In this document: piece after piece, positions 46,473-55,956 of the stretch
Layout: each line of letters opens with the position of its first letter
Numbering within the stretch: the stretch's first letter is position 1
Notes under the pieces: generated by a model
Told to the model about the DNA's origin: nothing
Database searches by the model: none
The model's input: the letters and a program-made list of their open reading frames with translations, nothing else
Translations under genes and position numbers: made by a program
NCBI GenBank assembly: GCA_965217615.1
Contig: CBDCIT010000010.1
Coordinates: 1 to 64,000 of the forward strand
DNA: 64,000 nt
From: CAVOAK01 sp965217615
GTDB lineage: Bacteria; Pseudomonadota; Alphaproteobacteria; UBA8366; CAVOAK01
Reading direction: 5' to 3'

Positions 46473-47897
46473 TCAGAAATAGCGCAGATATTCCCGCTTT
46501 TCCCAATCGGTGATGTGTTCGTGAAAGCGGTCCCACTCGTCGTGTTTATAGCGGCTGTAGGAATTGTGCATTGTCGGACCAAGCACCGATTTCGCCAACG
46601 TGTTGTTGTCGAACACCTGTATCGCTTCCAACAGGTTCGTCGGCAGCCGCGCAGTTCCAGCTTTATCCAGCTCAGCTTGGGGAATGTCGTAAAGCGTCTT
46701 GTTCGTCGGCGGTCCCGGATCGAGTTTCTGCGTCATGCCTTCGAGCGCAGCTGCCGAACTCATGGCGAGACCGAGATAGGCGTTGACACACATATCGACG
46801 GCCCGGTTCTCGATCGCTTTTCGGGCCTGCGGCAGGCGCAACATTGACGAGCGATTATTGTCGCCGTAGCTGATGTGGGTTGGGGCCCAGGTCACAGTAC
46901 CGCCTTCGAACGCGCTCGCCACACCGATCAGGCCCTTATAGGAGTTGACAGTCGAGCAGGCGATTGCCGTCAACGCGGCGCCATTCTTCATCAGTCCGGC
47001 GACGGCGTTGTAGACCGGATCGCCCCAGGGGCCGTCTATTTCGCCGAACAGATTGACGTTCGGCGCGTCGGTTGAGCGCGCGCTCAAGTTGATGTGCGCG
47101 CCCGAGCGCCAATCGCCCTGCGTCGGCTTCGGCATATAGGTCACGAAATGGCCGTTCCGCTTGGCCACCTCTTTCAACAGGATACGCAAGAACGTCAGCC
47201 GGTCGGCCATCGTCAAGACGTCCGCGTAACCAAAATCCAGCTCGAACTGCGAATAGGCGCCTTCGGCGACGACGTCCTTCAATCCCCAACCGAGATCGCC
47301 CAACGTGTCGATCAATTGGCCCAGGAACGGCATCGAATCGATCGAATACTCGGCGTCGTAACCGAACGCCTGACGCAAGGGGCGCATTGCCCCCGGAGTG
47401 ATCGGATCGTCGTCGAAGGCCTTGACGAAGTTTCCGTCGTCGTCATAACGCATGACGATAAACTCCGGCTCGATTCCGGCGTAGAAGGCATAGCCAGCGT
47501 CGGCCGAGGTCTTGATCTGGCGCTTAAGGGCGAGCCGCGGGCACACGTTGTAGGGAGCGCCCTCCATATACAGGTCGGCAAAGACCCAGGCGCAGGTCTT
47601 GTCCCAGGGGCAGATAACCAGGCTGTCGAGGTCGGGGATCGGAATCTGGTCGGGGTCGGCCGGCCCCAGTTCCGGCACCATGGAGACGGAGTGAACGGCA
47701 AATTGTGGGCCACGGCCCATGCACACTTCCTCGAACTCCGCTATCGGCACCGGCTTGGTTTTGGGCAGGCCCAGAATATCGATCCAGCAAGACAGGACAT
47801 ATTTGACGCCGGCCTCTTCCAGATGGGCCCGCGCATCGGCAATCCGTTCCTTGTCCGGATACGCCTCTGAGATGGAGATTGGGTAGACGGCGCTCAT
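46473..47897 (-). CDS. glutamine synthetase family (GlnT / gamma-glutamylamide synthetase-like)
   Basis: 474 aa. Beta-grasp N-terminus GVKYVLSCWIDILGLPKTKP; catalytic domain with YAGIEPEFIVMRYDDDGNFV (Glu metal ligands), EGAYSQFELDFGYADVLTMA, KPTQGDWRSGAHINLSA (the HINLS signature) and the NNRSSMLRLPQ Arg loop. No adenylylation-site segment typical of GSI-beta is evident at the C-terminus. It joins glutamate to ammonia or an amine with ATP. The adjacent PuuD-like hydrolase gene suggests a gamma-glutamylated-amine route rather than bulk nitrogen assimilation; this is inference. Confidence 0.82.
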   Translation of the reverse strand: MSAVYPISISEAYPDKERIADARAHLEEAGVKYVLSCWIDILGLPKTKPVPIAEFEEVCMGRGPQFAVHSVSMVPELGPADPDQIPIPDLDSLVICPWDKTCAWVFADLYMEGAPYNVCPRLALKRQIKTSADAGYAFYAGIEPEFIVMRYDDDGNFVKAFDDDPITPGAMRPLRQAFGYDAEYSIDSMPFLGQLIDTLGDLGWGLKDVVAEGAYSQFELDFGYADVLTMADRLTFLRILLKEVAKRNGHFVTYMPKPTQGDWRSGAHINLSARSTDAPNVNLFGEIDGPWGDPVYNAVAGLMKNGAALTAIACSTVNSYKGLIGVASAFEGGTVTWAPTHISYGDNNRSSMLRLPQARKAIENRAVDMCVNAYLGLAMSSAAALEGMTQKLDPGPPTNKTLYDIPQAELDKAGTARLPTNLLEAIQVFDNNTLAKSVLGPTMHNSYSRYKHDEWDRFHEHITDWEKREYLRYF

Positions 47898-47990
47898 GAT
47901 CTCCCCTTATTTATTGAACTGATTTCGTCAGCCGCGCCGCATGATATTTCCCAACAGCCGCTAGCGACAGGCAAAACGGCGCAAGGGGCG

Positions 47991-48048
47991 GCGTACCGTC
48001 ATAGCAACCTCCTATGCCAGAGTGTTGCGACAACCGATTGAACTCGCC
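47991..48048 (-). repeat. solo IS30 end (58 bp)
   Basis: The minus-strand sequence from 48048 (GGCGAGTTCAATCGG, then GTCGCAACACTCTGG and the GGAGGTTGCTATGACGGTAC block) repeats the left end of IS30 element B at 53749 almost exactly, then diverges. It is a truncated element end with no transposase, abutting the 3' end of the cyclase gene. Confidence 0.7.
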
Positions 48049-48360
48049 TCGTTAACCAAACTCCGCGCCTGCAACCACAAACACCTCAAGGTCCTCGACG
48101 ATATTGTGTAAGTGCCGAGTTCCGAGCGAACGAAGGTTTTGAGGAGCGTGCTTGGCAACATCAGCTGACAACAAAAACGACTGCTCTAATGTCTTACATT
48201 CCTGACTCAGTCGAGCGGCGACGCTGACCGCAGTACCGATGACGGTAAAATCGAGCCGTTTCGGGATTCCGACATTGCCGTACATTAGGTCACCGAAATG
48301 CAATCCGATTGCGCATTGTAATGACGTTGACCCCAAAATCCGGACCAGGTGGTTCTTCAC

Positions 48361-49263
48361 CTATGCGGCCTGAGCGATGGTCATATCCCTCCTGGCCTGT
48401 GCCGGCGTCCGGTAGCCGATGCTCGAGTGGCGCCGTCGTTGGTTATAGAAGATCTCGATGTACTCGAATAGCGCAGCCTTGGCCTCGCGCCGGGTAGAAA
48501 ACCGGGTACGGTGCACGAGTTCGGTCTTGAGAGACCCAAAGAAGCTCTCCATAGGGGCGTTGTCGAGGCAATTCCCCTTGCGGCTCATGGAGGCCTTGAT
48601 GCCATGGAGGCGGAGCAGCTTGCGGTAGTCACCGCAGGCATATTGCACACCGCGGTCGGAATGGTGGATCAGCCCCATGGGCAACCGGCGGCTGCGGATC
48701 GCCATCTTCAGCGCCTCCTCGCACAGGACGCTCTTCAGCCGCTCGGACATCGACCAGCCGACGATCTCCATCGTGGCCAGATCCTTGACGGCGGCGAGGT
48801 AGAGCCAGCCTTCGTCAGTTGGGATGTAGGAGATGTCAGCGAGCCAGACCGCATCGGGCGCAGCGGCTTCGAAGTTGCGGTCGAGCAGATTGGGCGCGAT
48901 CGCATGGGAGTGGCGGCTGTCGGTGGTGATCGGCGCCCGCCGCCTGCCTCGCGGTGGACGAATGCCGTTCTCTCGCATGAGCTTGGCGACCGAGCGCTTC
49001 GAGATGCGTAAGCCGCGGGCCTTCAACTCGGCATGGATCCGAGGCGCGCCGTAGCACCTCTTGCTCTGCTCGAAGATCTCCCGGATCTCTGACCCGAGCC
49101 TGCCACGCCGGGCAGCGCGTTCAGCTCTCTTTGGGGCCGCACGCCGCCGGGCGTGGAACCAGCTGTGAGCAACCCCCAGGACCCGGCACATGAACCGGAT
49201 GGCGTGCCCTGAAGCATGGGCGGCGATGAAAGCGTGCTTCGTCTTCATGTCTTCGCCGCCCAT
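48361..49263 (-). CDS. IS3-family OrfB transposase, copy 4
   Basis: 300 aa, identical to OrfB of copies 1 and 3 (LGVAHSWF version); DDE core complete. Confidence 0.9.
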   Translation of the reverse strand: MGGEDMKTKHAFIAAHASGHAIRFMCRVLGVAHSWFHARRRAAPKRAERAARRGRLGSEIREIFEQSKRCYGAPRIHAELKARGLRISKRSVAKLMRENGIRPPRGRRRAPITTDSRHSHAIAPNLLDRNFEAAAPDAVWLADISYIPTDEGWLYLAAVKDLATMEIVGWSMSERLKSVLCEEALKMAIRSRRLPMGLIHHSDRGVQYACGDYRKLLRLHGIKASMSRKGNCLDNAPMESFFGSLKTELVHRTRFSTRREAKAALFEYIEIFYNQRRRHSSIGYRTPAQARRDMTIAQAA

Positions 49264-49544
49264 TGAGCGAAAAAAGCCGAGGCTTTGCGTAGAACCTCAA
49301 CCTCCTCCGTCAGCCGCTTGTTATCCCGGCGAAGCTGCACCAGTTCAGCGGCCTCGGCTTTCTGCGCCGCGGTCGCCGCGGCCGAGCCCGCGGCCTCAAG
49401 CTCGAGCCGCCAAGTCTTCAACTGCGTTGGCGTGACGCCGAGCTCGGCAGCCACACTGCTATGCGTCGCACCCGGCTCCGACAGCCGGGCAACCGACTGT
49501 TCCTTGTATTCCGGCGAAAATCGCCGCCTCGTCTGCTTTGTCAT
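49245..49544 (-). CDS. IS3-family OrfA, copy 4
   Basis: 99 aa, identical to the other three OrfA copies, with the T-run frameshift site before orfB. Confidence 0.9.
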   Translation of the reverse strand: MTKQTRRRFSPEYKEQSVARLSEPGATHSSVAAELGVTPTQLKTWRLELEAAGSAAATAAQKAEAAELVQLRRDNKRLTEEVEVLRKASAFFAQWAAKT

Positions 49545-50040
49545 CTCGTCCCTCCAGATCGGTATTCAATTTACCGCCTGGTCCGGGATCCGGGAGCAAT
49601 GTCAGTAAGGCTGTGTGATCCGGTCCAACAGACATCGTCGCAATCCTTGAGACAATTTCCTGCGCCGTCTCGCGCGCACGACGGCAGGCAATGCTTGTTG
49701 TCTCATCATCCGTGTCGTCGCCTTCCAACGGAAATATTGCCAGCACCGCATCACCGATATATTTCAACACTTCGCCGCCGGCGGCTAATATCGGCTCGGT
49801 CGCCTGCTCAAAGAAAGTGTTTAGCAAATCCAGGTACGCTTCACTGGATAAGGATTGTTGGAGAGCCGTCGAGTTGCGCAAATCGCAATAAAGGATGGCG
49901 GCGCGAATATCTTCCCCATCTCCGCGATGGGTTAAACCGTCCAGCACCTGTCGCCCCGTCCTTATCCCAAGATAAGTGTCGAACAGGACGGTGGCGTTGC
50001 GCCGCAACGTCAACACCTCGAAAAATCGGCCCAATGCTAG

Positions 50041-50674
50041 GGTCTGTGGACAATTACCTTAATGCGATGACTGTAGCAGCGATGCACCAAGTTGCTTCAT
50101 AGCTTGTATCAGTTTTGTCATAGCGGGTGTTGACGCCTCTGAATTCTTTGATTTTGCTGAAGTAATTTTCGATGAGATGCCGCCATTTATAGATTTCCTC
50201 GTCGTGAGGGATGTGTATTTTGCGATTTCGTTTGGCGGGAATGACGGCTTGTGCGCCGCGCTCATGCAAGGCGTCGCGCAGATCATCGGCGTCAAAGGCC
50301 TTATCGCCGAGAAAAGCGTCAAAGGTCAGGTCGTCAATCAACGCCGGCACACCGATGATTTCGCTGCGTTGACCGGGCAGCAAGCGGAAGCGGACCAGAT
50401 TGCCAAGGGCGTCTACCAGGGCCAGAACCTTGGTGGTCAATCCGCCTTTCGAGCGTCCGATGGCTTGATTGAGAGTCCCCCTTTTGCGCCGCTTGCCTTT
50501 TGATGCACGCTGATAATCGTGCCATCGACAAGCACATACTCAAAGTCCGGATCACCAGACAGAACCTCAAATATACGGTGAAACACCCCGTGCTCGGCCC
50601 AGCGGCGAAACCGCCTAAAGATACTATTCCAACCGCCGAAGCCAGAGGGCAGATCGCGCCACGGCGAACCAACC
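50041..50674 (-). mobile_element. IS5-family (IS427-type) element, truncated by IS21
   Basis: The intact end GGTCTGTGGACAATTACC begins at 50041 next to CTAG, typical of IS427-group elements. The other end is missing: at 50675 the IS21 element starts inside what should be orfA. Confidence 0.75.
50054..50672 (-). pseudogene. IS427-type transposase, 5'-truncated, two-frame
   Basis: The first frame reads GSPWRDLPSGFGGWNSIFRR...YVLVDGTIISVHQKASGAKG (first Asp); ~50 N-terminal residues are lost. At the AAAAGGGGG run a -1 shift enters the second frame, GGLTTKVLALVDALGNLVRF...FLGDKAFDADDLRDALHERG...EEIYKWRHLIENYFSKIKEF (second Asp and Glu), ending IALR. The A/G-run is the usual programmed -1 site of this group, so only the truncation is damage. 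Confidence 0.78.
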
Positions 50675-50701
50675 TGTCAATCGGCGTGCAATATTGACCC
50701 C

Positions 50702-51607
50702 CTATCGGCGTGCAATATTGACCCCCTGAGTGGCACGGCGGAGGTTGTCCCGGTAGTCAATAGGGGGGCGTGCGGCTTCGTGTAGCGCCTTGCGGTGCGC
50801 GGAGCGAAGCCGCGTGGGCTTGACGTATACGTCAAGCCTGTTGACCCACCGGGGCAAGCGGGCCGCAGGCACGGCCGGCGCCCGGTCAGGAGCGGTTCTT
50901 GAAGCGCCAGCTCTCGTTTCGATGATCTCGCAATGGTGGGTCAGGCGGTCGAGCAGCGCGGTGGTCATCTTGGGGTCGCCGAAGACGGAGGGCCATTCGC
51001 CGAAAGCGAGGTTGGTGGTGACGATGATCGAGGTGCGCTCGTAGAGCCGGCTCATCAGGTGGAACAGCAGCTGGCCGCCGGCCTGGGCGAAGGGCAGGTA
51101 GCCGAGTTCGTCGAGGATGACGAAGTCGCGTCGGACGAGTTGGTCCGCGGTACGGCCCTGGCGTCCGGAGCGGAGTTCGGCCTCGAGGTGGTTGACCAGG
51201 TCGACGACGTTGTAGCAGCGGCCACGGGCGCCCTTTCTGATACAGGCGCGGGCGATGGCGACGGCGAGATGGGTCTTGCCGGTGCCGGTGCCGCCGACCA
51301 GCACGATGTTGCGCTTGCTCTCCAGGAAGTCGCCGCCGGCGAGTTCCTGGATCAGGGGCTCATTGCCCGGGGAAGCGGCGAAGTCGAAGTCGGCCAGCTC
51401 CTTGGCCGTCGGCAGCTTGGCGGACGTCATCTGGTACTTGATGGAGCGCGCCTGCTTGTCGGCGACCTCGGTCTGCAGCAGCGTACCGATGATCTGCTGC
51501 ACCGGATGACGGCGCTTGAGCCCGTCGGCGAGGATGTCGTCGTAGGCGGCGCGCATGCCTGCAAGCTTCAGCGCCGTCATCATCGCCAGCACATCATGAC
51601 GCTCCAT
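50702..51607 (-). CDS. istB: IS21 helper ATPase IstB
   Basis: 301 aa. DnaC-like AAA+ ATPase: Walker A VLVGGTGTGKTHLAVAIARA, Walker B RRDFVILDELGYLPF, sensor-1 TSIIVTTNLAFGEWPSVFGD. It remodels target DNA and selects insertion sites for IstA. The ATG overlaps the 3' end of istA by 14 nt. The C-terminus runs ~40 residues past the usual family end, into the element's terminal region. Confidence 0.88.
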   Translation of the reverse strand: MERHDVLAMMTALKLAGMRAAYDDILADGLKRRHPVQQIIGTLLQTEVADKQARSIKYQMTSAKLPTAKELADFDFAASPGNEPLIQELAGGDFLESKRNIVLVGGTGTGKTHLAVAIARACIRKGARGRCYNVVDLVNHLEAELRSGRQGRTADQLVRRDFVILDELGYLPFAQAGGQLLFHLMSRLYERTSIIVTTNLAFGEWPSVFGDPKMTTALLDRLTHHCEIIETRAGASRTAPDRAPAVPAARLPRWVNRLDVYVKPTRLRSAHRKALHEAARPPIDYRDNLRRATQGVNIARR

Positions 51608-53114
51608 GACCGGCCTCCCTCAGGCGGTCGTAGCGGCGGCAGTCGGCCACCGGCTGGTGGCGAAGCTGCAGGCCCTCGGGCGTTGGGATGGCCGGCGGCG
51701 GCTGCTGCTGGCACTGCCGGGCGAGGATGTTGAGCACAACATCAGCGCTGCAGGCGCCGCAGGCGAGCGCTTCGGCGCAGGCCGCCTCGACCGCCTCCAG
51801 CCCGTCCTCCAGCACCGCCGCGAGGATCCTCACGAACTACCTGTCACCGTCGTTGCAACCCGTCAGCCGAGCCCGTATGCGGCCCAGCGCGCCGGGCAGT
51901 TGCCAACCCTTGAAAGGCGCGCCATTCCTCAGCGCACCGGGCTTCCGTGTCAGGATCGGCACGTAGTGCCATGGATTGCAGGCGATCTCACCGCGTCCAA
52001 AGCTCCGGGGGTGTTCGGCAACGGTCTCGCCATCCTGGCGGATGACAATACGATCGGCATAGGCCCGCACGTCGACCGTCTGCCCGACGGCGCGGGCCGC
52101 CACGCTGTAGTGGTTGTTGTCGAAGCGCACCAGACAGGTCTTGGAGACCGATACCTCGGTGGCGTGGAAGCCGTCGAAGGGGCCGCGATAGGCCATCAGG
52201 AAGGGCCGCTCCTCCTCGAACACCTGCCACACCGTCTTGCCCTCGATCGTCGGATGCGGCCGCTTCTTGGCGTCCTCGATACACCGATCCATCAGCCACG
52301 CGTTGATCTCGGCGTAGGAGCCGCCCCGCGGGATGGGCACGAACAGGCGGCCGCGGACGTCACCCACCTGCCTCTCGACCTGGCCCTTCTCCCAGCCCGC
52401 ACCCGGAGTGCACGCCACCGGCTCCACCAGATGGTGGGAGCACAGCTCCAGAAAGCGCCGGTTGTAGGCGCGCTCCTTGCCCACGAAGACCATGCTCACC
52501 GCCGTCTTCATGTTGTCGTAGATGCCCCGCCGGCAGACCCCGCCGAAGAAGTGGAAGGCCCGATCGTGCGCCTCGAACACCATCTCCTGGCTCTCGCGCG
52601 GGAAGATCTGAACCAGCTGCATGCGGCTGTAGCAGAGCCGCATGTGCGCCGCCTTCACCTTGGTCGTCACACCCGACAGGCACGCGTATTCGTGGCTCCA
52701 GTCGAACTGGTAGGCCTCGCCGGGATCGAAGCTCAGCGGCACAAAACCCTGCGACGGCGACAACAGCCGCCACCGCCGACGCCAGGTCCTGGCGTAGCGG
52801 CGCACCGCGTCGTAGCCGCCATAGCCCAGAGCCGCAAGGTCTTCATGAATCCGCAGCAGAGAAAAGCGGTCCCGGCGCGGCTTCTTCTCGTTGGCCTCAA
52901 GCCGGCGCTCCAACTCCTCCACCCACGGCCCAAGCTTCGGCATCGGCTGGATCTTGCGCGCGTAGCTGTACGAGGTCTCATCGCCCCGTACCACCTTGCG
53001 CACCGTGTTCTTCGAAACCCTCAAATCCCGGGCGATCTTCTTGATCGGAACGCCCTTCACCAGATGATCCCGACGGATCCGCGCAATCGTCTCCACAACC
53101 AGCATCTCCCCCAC
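51594..53114 (-). pseudogene. istA: IS21 transposase IstA with in-frame amber codon
   Basis: The 425-aa ORF has an HTH (IKKIARDLRVSKNTVRKVVR) and an rve core (EAYQFDWSHEYACLSG, MKTAVSMVF, CTPGAGWEKGQVERQVGDVR). It stops at TAG 51837-51839 just after LTGCNDGDR. The same frame then continues FVRILAAVLEDGLEAVEAAC to 51594, exactly the usual IstA C-terminus overlapping istB. A single CAG-to-TAG change explains it. The shortened protein keeps the catalytic core, so activity is uncertain. Confidence 0.82.
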
Positions 53115-53748
53115 CTCGTCTGTCCAAACAACAAGGTGTGTTAAAAATCACAAAACCAGGGGGGTCAATTTTGGACGCCGATTACCCCACCAAGGGGGTC
53201 AATATTCCACGCCGATCAACAGTTTGATGGATACGGTGCAGGCCATCGCCAGAGAACGCGCGTATTTCCTCGCCAACTCCGACAGGTTCGTCCTCGTGGA
53301 CACGTTCGCGGATGTGGAGCGGGCCAAGCGCGACGGCAAGCTTGCGATCGTCCTCCACTTCCAGGGCACGAATCCCGTCGAGGGCGACCTCAACATGGTG
53401 GAAACCTACCACGCGCTCGGCATTCGCCACATGCTGATGGCGTATAACTGCAAGAACCTGGTGGGGGCCGGGTGCACGGAACGCACCGACGACGGCCTCT
53501 CCCGCTTCGGTGTGGCGTTGATCGAGGAGATGAACCGCGTCGGCATGATCGTCGATGCAACCCACACCGGCTACCGCACGACGATGGACATGTTCGAGGT
53601 GTCAACAGAACCCGTCATCTTCTCGCACTCAAACCCGTCCGCGCTGTGGGACATTCCGCGCAACATCAAGGACGACCAAATCAAGACCTGCGCGAAGTCG
53701 GGCGGCGTCGTCTGTGTCAACGGCGTCGACATCTTCCTCGGCATGGAG

Positions 53749-55222
53749 GGCGAGTTCAATCGGTCGTCGCAACACTCTGGCATAGGAGGTTGCTATGACG
53801 GTACGCAGACGGCGGTCGGATCGGTCTGGACGGAGCAAGTTGCATTCGCCAGATCGACCGGACTCGGCACGGCGTGAGGAGCTTGTTCGGTTCTGGGCAG
53901 CGATTGCGACGGGGCGTTCGAGCGAGGACGCGGCCCGAGATGCCGGTGTATCCCCTCCGGTAGGCTCGAGGTGGTTCCGGAGGTCGGGCGGCATGCCACC
54001 ATCACATTTATCGCAACCGGCCAAGCCGCTGTCAGGACGTTACCTGTCTTTCGAGGAACGTGAGGAGATTGCTCTTCTGCACGCCCAGGGAAGAGGCATA
54101 CGTCATATTGCTTGCCGGCTGGAGCGAGCACCGTCGACGATCTCCCGCGAGGTGCGGCGCAACGCGGCGACCCGAAGCGGTGGCCTGGACTACCGAGCAA
54201 CGACGGCGCAGTGGCATACTGATCGGTCCGCCAAAAGGCCGAAGCCAGCCAAGCTGGCAACGAATGAGGCGCTGCGGCGCTATGTGCAGGATCGGCTTGC
54301 GGGTCGGATCTCGGCACCGGATGGAACGGTGATCGAGGGGCCACGCGTCGTCTGGAACGGTCGTCGGCATGGGCCGCGGCAGCACAGGCGATGGGCCAGG
54401 GCCTGGAGTCCTGAGCAGATCGCGCACCGTCTTCGGATCGACTATCCTGGGGGGACGGGCCCGAGGATCAAGCGATGCGGATCAGTCATGAGGCGATCTA
54501 TCAGGCGCTCTACGTACAGGGCCGCGGCGCACTCCGTCGTGAGCTGACCGCCTGCCTTCGCACGGGAAGGGCACTGCGCGTACCTCGGGCACGTAGCCGC
54601 CGGCGGGGAAAATCCTTCGTCACGCCTGAGATCATGATCAGTGAACGATCGGCGGAAGCAGCTGATCGGGCCGTACCCGGACACTGGGAAGGTGACCTGA
54701 TCATCGGCTTGGGCAGATCGGCGATCGGCACTCTGGTGGAACGCACCACGCGGTTCACAATGCTGCTGCATCTTCCCCGAATGGAAGGCCACGGCACCGT
54801 CCCGCGCGTGAAGAACGGGCCTGCGCTTGCCGGTCATGGGGCTGAAGCGGTTCGCGATGCCATCGCCCGGACGATCACGACATTGCCAGCGCAGCTTCGC
54901 CGCTCGCTGACCTGGGACCAGGGAGCAGAGATGGCCAGGCATGCGGATCTGCGGATCGCAACCGGCCTTCCCGTCTACTTCTGCGAACCGCACAGCCCTT
55001 GGCAACGCGGAACGAACGAGAACACCAATGGACTGCTTCGGCAGTACTTCCCGAAAGGAACCGATCTGAGCGCACACAGTCCGGACGTACTCGCAGTTGT
55101 TGCTGACGCGCTCAATACACGGCCCCGCAAGACCCTCGGATGGAGAACTCCTGCCGAAGCTCTGGACCAGTGCTTGCAGGCCAGTCAAACTGAACGTGTT
55201 GCGACAACCGGTTGAACCCGCC
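53749..55222 (+). mobile_element. IS30-family element B
   Basis: The left GGCGAGTTCAATCGG...GTCGCAACAC and the inverse of the right end GGCGGGTTCAACCGG...GTCGCAACAC give ~27-bp inverted repeats. A 3-bp direct repeat GAG flanks it (53746-53748, 55223-55225). It carries a frameshifted transposase. Confidence 0.86.
53795..55215 (+). pseudogene. IS30-family transposase, frameshift in a G-run
   Basis: Strong ribosome site (GGAGG 6 nt before the ATG). The N-terminal half has EEREEIALLHAQGRGIRHIA and an APSTISREVRRN HTH. At the six-G run near 54452 the frame changes; the catalytic half continues from MRISHEAIYQALYVQGRGAL with VPGHWEGDLIIG, LTWDQGAEMARH and SPWQRGTNENTNGLLRQYFP (DDE). Either a pseudogene or a homopolymer miscount. 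Confidence 0.8.
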
Positions 55223-55956
55223 GAGAACGACCTGATCGGAATGATGGTCAAACACATGGCCTATGTGGCGGAACTCGTTGGTCCCGAACATGTCGGGATC
55301 GGCACGGACTACGTCGCCGACATTCGAGGAGAACGCGGCGAGTTTGAGCAGCGCACGGGCACGGTGCCGGACCCTTCGACCTCCACGCCACCCGCGAGCC
55401 AGATGGAACGCTTCAATCCGATGGACGTGCATCTGCCGGCATACTTGAAGGCATCCGGTGGCAAGACCATGGGGCCCCACTGGGACGATTGCTACTATGT
55501 GGGCCCCAATGACTTCCCGGAACTGACCGAGCGGTTGCTCGAGCACGGCTTCGGCGAGACCGGGGTGCGCTGCATCCTCGGCGAGAACATCATGCGGGTT
55601 GCCAAGCAGGTCTGGAAATAGTTCAGCGAGAGCCTTGTCTGCGAACGCGCGTTGATGCGAAGCCTGCAATCGACCGCTTTGGGTCACTGCGACCTCGTGC
55701 TATGCGGCATCTGCTGCACTATGTGCCTGCCGCCAAAGCGTGGTGCGGAGGAGCAGGTATACGAACAAGACGGCCATCGCTGCGGCGAGTGGCAATGCAG
55801 CTTGGCGCGGGCCTAGTGCACCAATTACAAATCCCATAACCAGCGCGCCCAGTCCCAAACTGCCCAAATAGCTCATTTCGAGTACAGAGAGCGCCCGGCC
55901 AATGTGCGTTTCTGGCGCAGTAATCTGGATGATACTGCGGGCTAATGCCTGCATAA

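Larger units (their letters stand above)
48322..49604 (-). mobile_element. IS3-family element, copy 4
   Basis: The same 1283-bp element as at 21.6-26.5 kb, flanked by the 4-bp direct repeat GTAA (48318-48321, 49605-49608), inside the cyclase gene. Confidence 0.93.
48052..50040 (-). pseudogene. class III adenylate/guanylate cyclase, IS-split and 5'-truncated
   Basis: Two segments join in frame when the IS3 element and one GTAA copy are removed. The N-terminal part LGRFFEVLTLRRNATVLFDT...ILYCDLRNSTALQQSLSSEA...KYIGDAVLAIFP carries the metal-binding Asp pair (CDLRNS, GDAVLA). The C-terminal part is ALQCAIGLHFGDLMYGNVGI...DFTVIGTAVSVAARLSQECK, stop at 48052. Its upstream end is cut by an IS427-type element at 50041, removing any N-terminal domain. 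Would have made cyclic nucleotide; now dead. Confidence 0.82.
50675..53221 (-). mobile_element. IS21-family element
   Basis: Multiple terminal repeats characteristic of IS21: ATCGGCGTGCAATATTGACC-type repeats twice at 50675-50727 and two inverse copies at ~53160-53221. It encloses istA and istB on the minus strand. No matching target duplication: the left flank is IS427 sequence and the right flank is dipeptidase sequence, implying a rearrangement at or after insertion. Confidence 0.88.
53222..55621 (+). pseudogene. M19 membrane dipeptidase, split by IS30 and 5'-truncated
   Basis: Segments 53224-53748 and 55226-55621 join in frame (DIFLGME then NDLIGMMVKH) to 306 residues. M19 (renal dipeptidase) features: AIVLHFQGTNPVEGDLNMVE, HMLMAYNCKNLVGAGCTERT, GMIVDATHTGYRTTMDMFEV, VIFSHSNPSALW (metal-ligand His) and the C-terminal GPEHVGIGTDYV. 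The N-terminal ~60 residues with the first HxD zinc ligands are gone at the IS21 boundary. Inactive twice over. Confidence 0.85.

Noticed and set aside
51606..53144. 512-aa plus-strand ORF opposite istA
   Set aside because: Antisense shadow; no domain and the opposite strand carries all IstA motifs.
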